From NCBI GenBank assembly GCA_964411505.1, contig CAYPLH010000058.1:1-23834 (forward strand): a DNA stretch of 23,834 nt. The letters run 5' to 3'. A program made the translations under genes and the position numbers. The stretch's first letter is position 1. Every line of letters starts with the position of its first letter. The notes under the pieces were generated by a model. That model saw nothing but the letters and a program-made list of their open reading frames with translations, was not told the origin of the DNA and ran no database searches. Below are positions 23,500 through 23,834 of this stretch, in pieces. Source of the stretch: CAYPLH01 sp964411505. GTDB lineage: Bacteria; Bacillota; Clostridia; CAYPLH01; DUMO01.

Positions 23500-23834
23500 T
23501 TAGCTTTTCAAGACTAAGAATGTGATTAATTCAAAGTCCTCTACACCATCAAATAAGCTTCTCTGCATTGTAGTACCACCTTTAGAAAAAAGGCTGGCTA
23601 CTCCAATGTCCTGCTTCTTGCCTATTAGGTTTTCAATGGAAGCCTCCAATAAATCCGAATAATGCTCCATATTTCGACCATCATTGGTTTCTTTGTTAAA
23701 TTCCTCTACCAGCTCTTTTAACACTTGGTCTTTACCTGAGCATAGCTTTTTATAGTAGTCCAATATCTTCTTGGCATGGAGGAAGGATAGCTGTACCTCC
23801 CCATCATCTGTGATATAGACCATATAGTAAGGAA
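23500..23834 (-). CDS. C-terminal fragment of a helicase-like protein (runs off window)
   Basis: The reading frame is open to the right edge: in-frame codons PYY precede the first methionine, so MVYITDDGEVQL is internal. About 111 residues are visible. They contain LSFLHAKKILDYYKKLC, an Asn/Glu-rich helix, a segment LLEASIENLIGKKQDIGVASLF and the tail TMQRSLFDGVEDFELITFLVLK. This resembles the C-terminus of SNF2/DEAD-type helicases found upstream of DUF4391 and type III mod genes. No ATPase motif lies in the visible part, so the helicase call rests on this resemblance and gene order. Confidence 0.6.
   Translation of the reverse strand, partial: PYYMVYITDDGEVQLSFLHAKKILDYYKKLCSGKDQVLKELVEEFNKETNDGRNMEHYSDLLEASIENLIGKKQDIGVASLFSKGGTTMQRSLFDGVEDFELITFLVLKS

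Overview
The window is low-GC Firmicute chromosome, most likely from an endospore-forming Clostridia member. A cellulolytic Ruminiclostridium-like lineage is my guess from protein style, not something I could test. Evidence for a spore former: yqfC, yqfD and a PdaA-type cortex deacetylase lie beside the conserved phoH-pgpH-ybeY-dgkA-cdd-era-yqzL-recO block, in the order known from Bacillus and Clostridium. Strong Shine-Dalgarno (SD) sequences, frequent GTG/TTG starts and A/T-rich intergenic DNA fit the same group.

Layout. (1) Positions 1-2348, plus strand: a sigma-A-type promoter, a complete lysine riboswitch with its own terminator, then dapA and dapB, the first two steps of the lysine/diaminopimelate branch. 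(2) 2348-3877, mostly minus: a bidirectional terminator, a DUF624 (YesL-like) membrane protein whose acidic C-terminus is built from 36-bp tandem repeats and cut by an in-frame amber codon, a long A/T palindrome, and tRNA-Leu(GAG) with a perfect consensus promoter. (3) 3933-13136, minus: the housekeeping/sporulation block, read from pdaA-like through yqfC, yqfD, phoH, pgpH, ybeY, dgkA, cdd and era to yqzL and recO. It joins spore cortex and mother-cell functions, c-di-AMP hydrolysis, rRNA maturation, lipid phosphate recycling, pyrimidine salvage and DNA repair. An 18-bp terminator-like hairpin separates yqfC from yqfD. (4) 13253-17562, minus: two tandem DUF881 membrane proteins, a 250-280 bp foldback element with 14-bp flanking direct repeats, and a sugar-nucleotidyltransferase/phosphohexomutase fusion whose mutase active site looks degenerate. 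(5) 17677-17845, plus: tRNA-Leu(CAA) with promoter and bidirectional terminator. (6) 17861-23834, minus: a defence-type operon reading helicase (partial, runs off the window), DUF4391 protein, type III methyltransferase Mod and type III endonuclease Res, tightly packed and ending against the tRNA-Leu terminator.

Most of the window is conserved core genome. The parts that merit a second look are the type III restriction island with its extra helicase and DUF4391 genes, the foldback element at 14776-15056, the amber codon inside the DUF624 repeat tail, and RNA hairpins placed directly against ribosome binding sites or inside operons.
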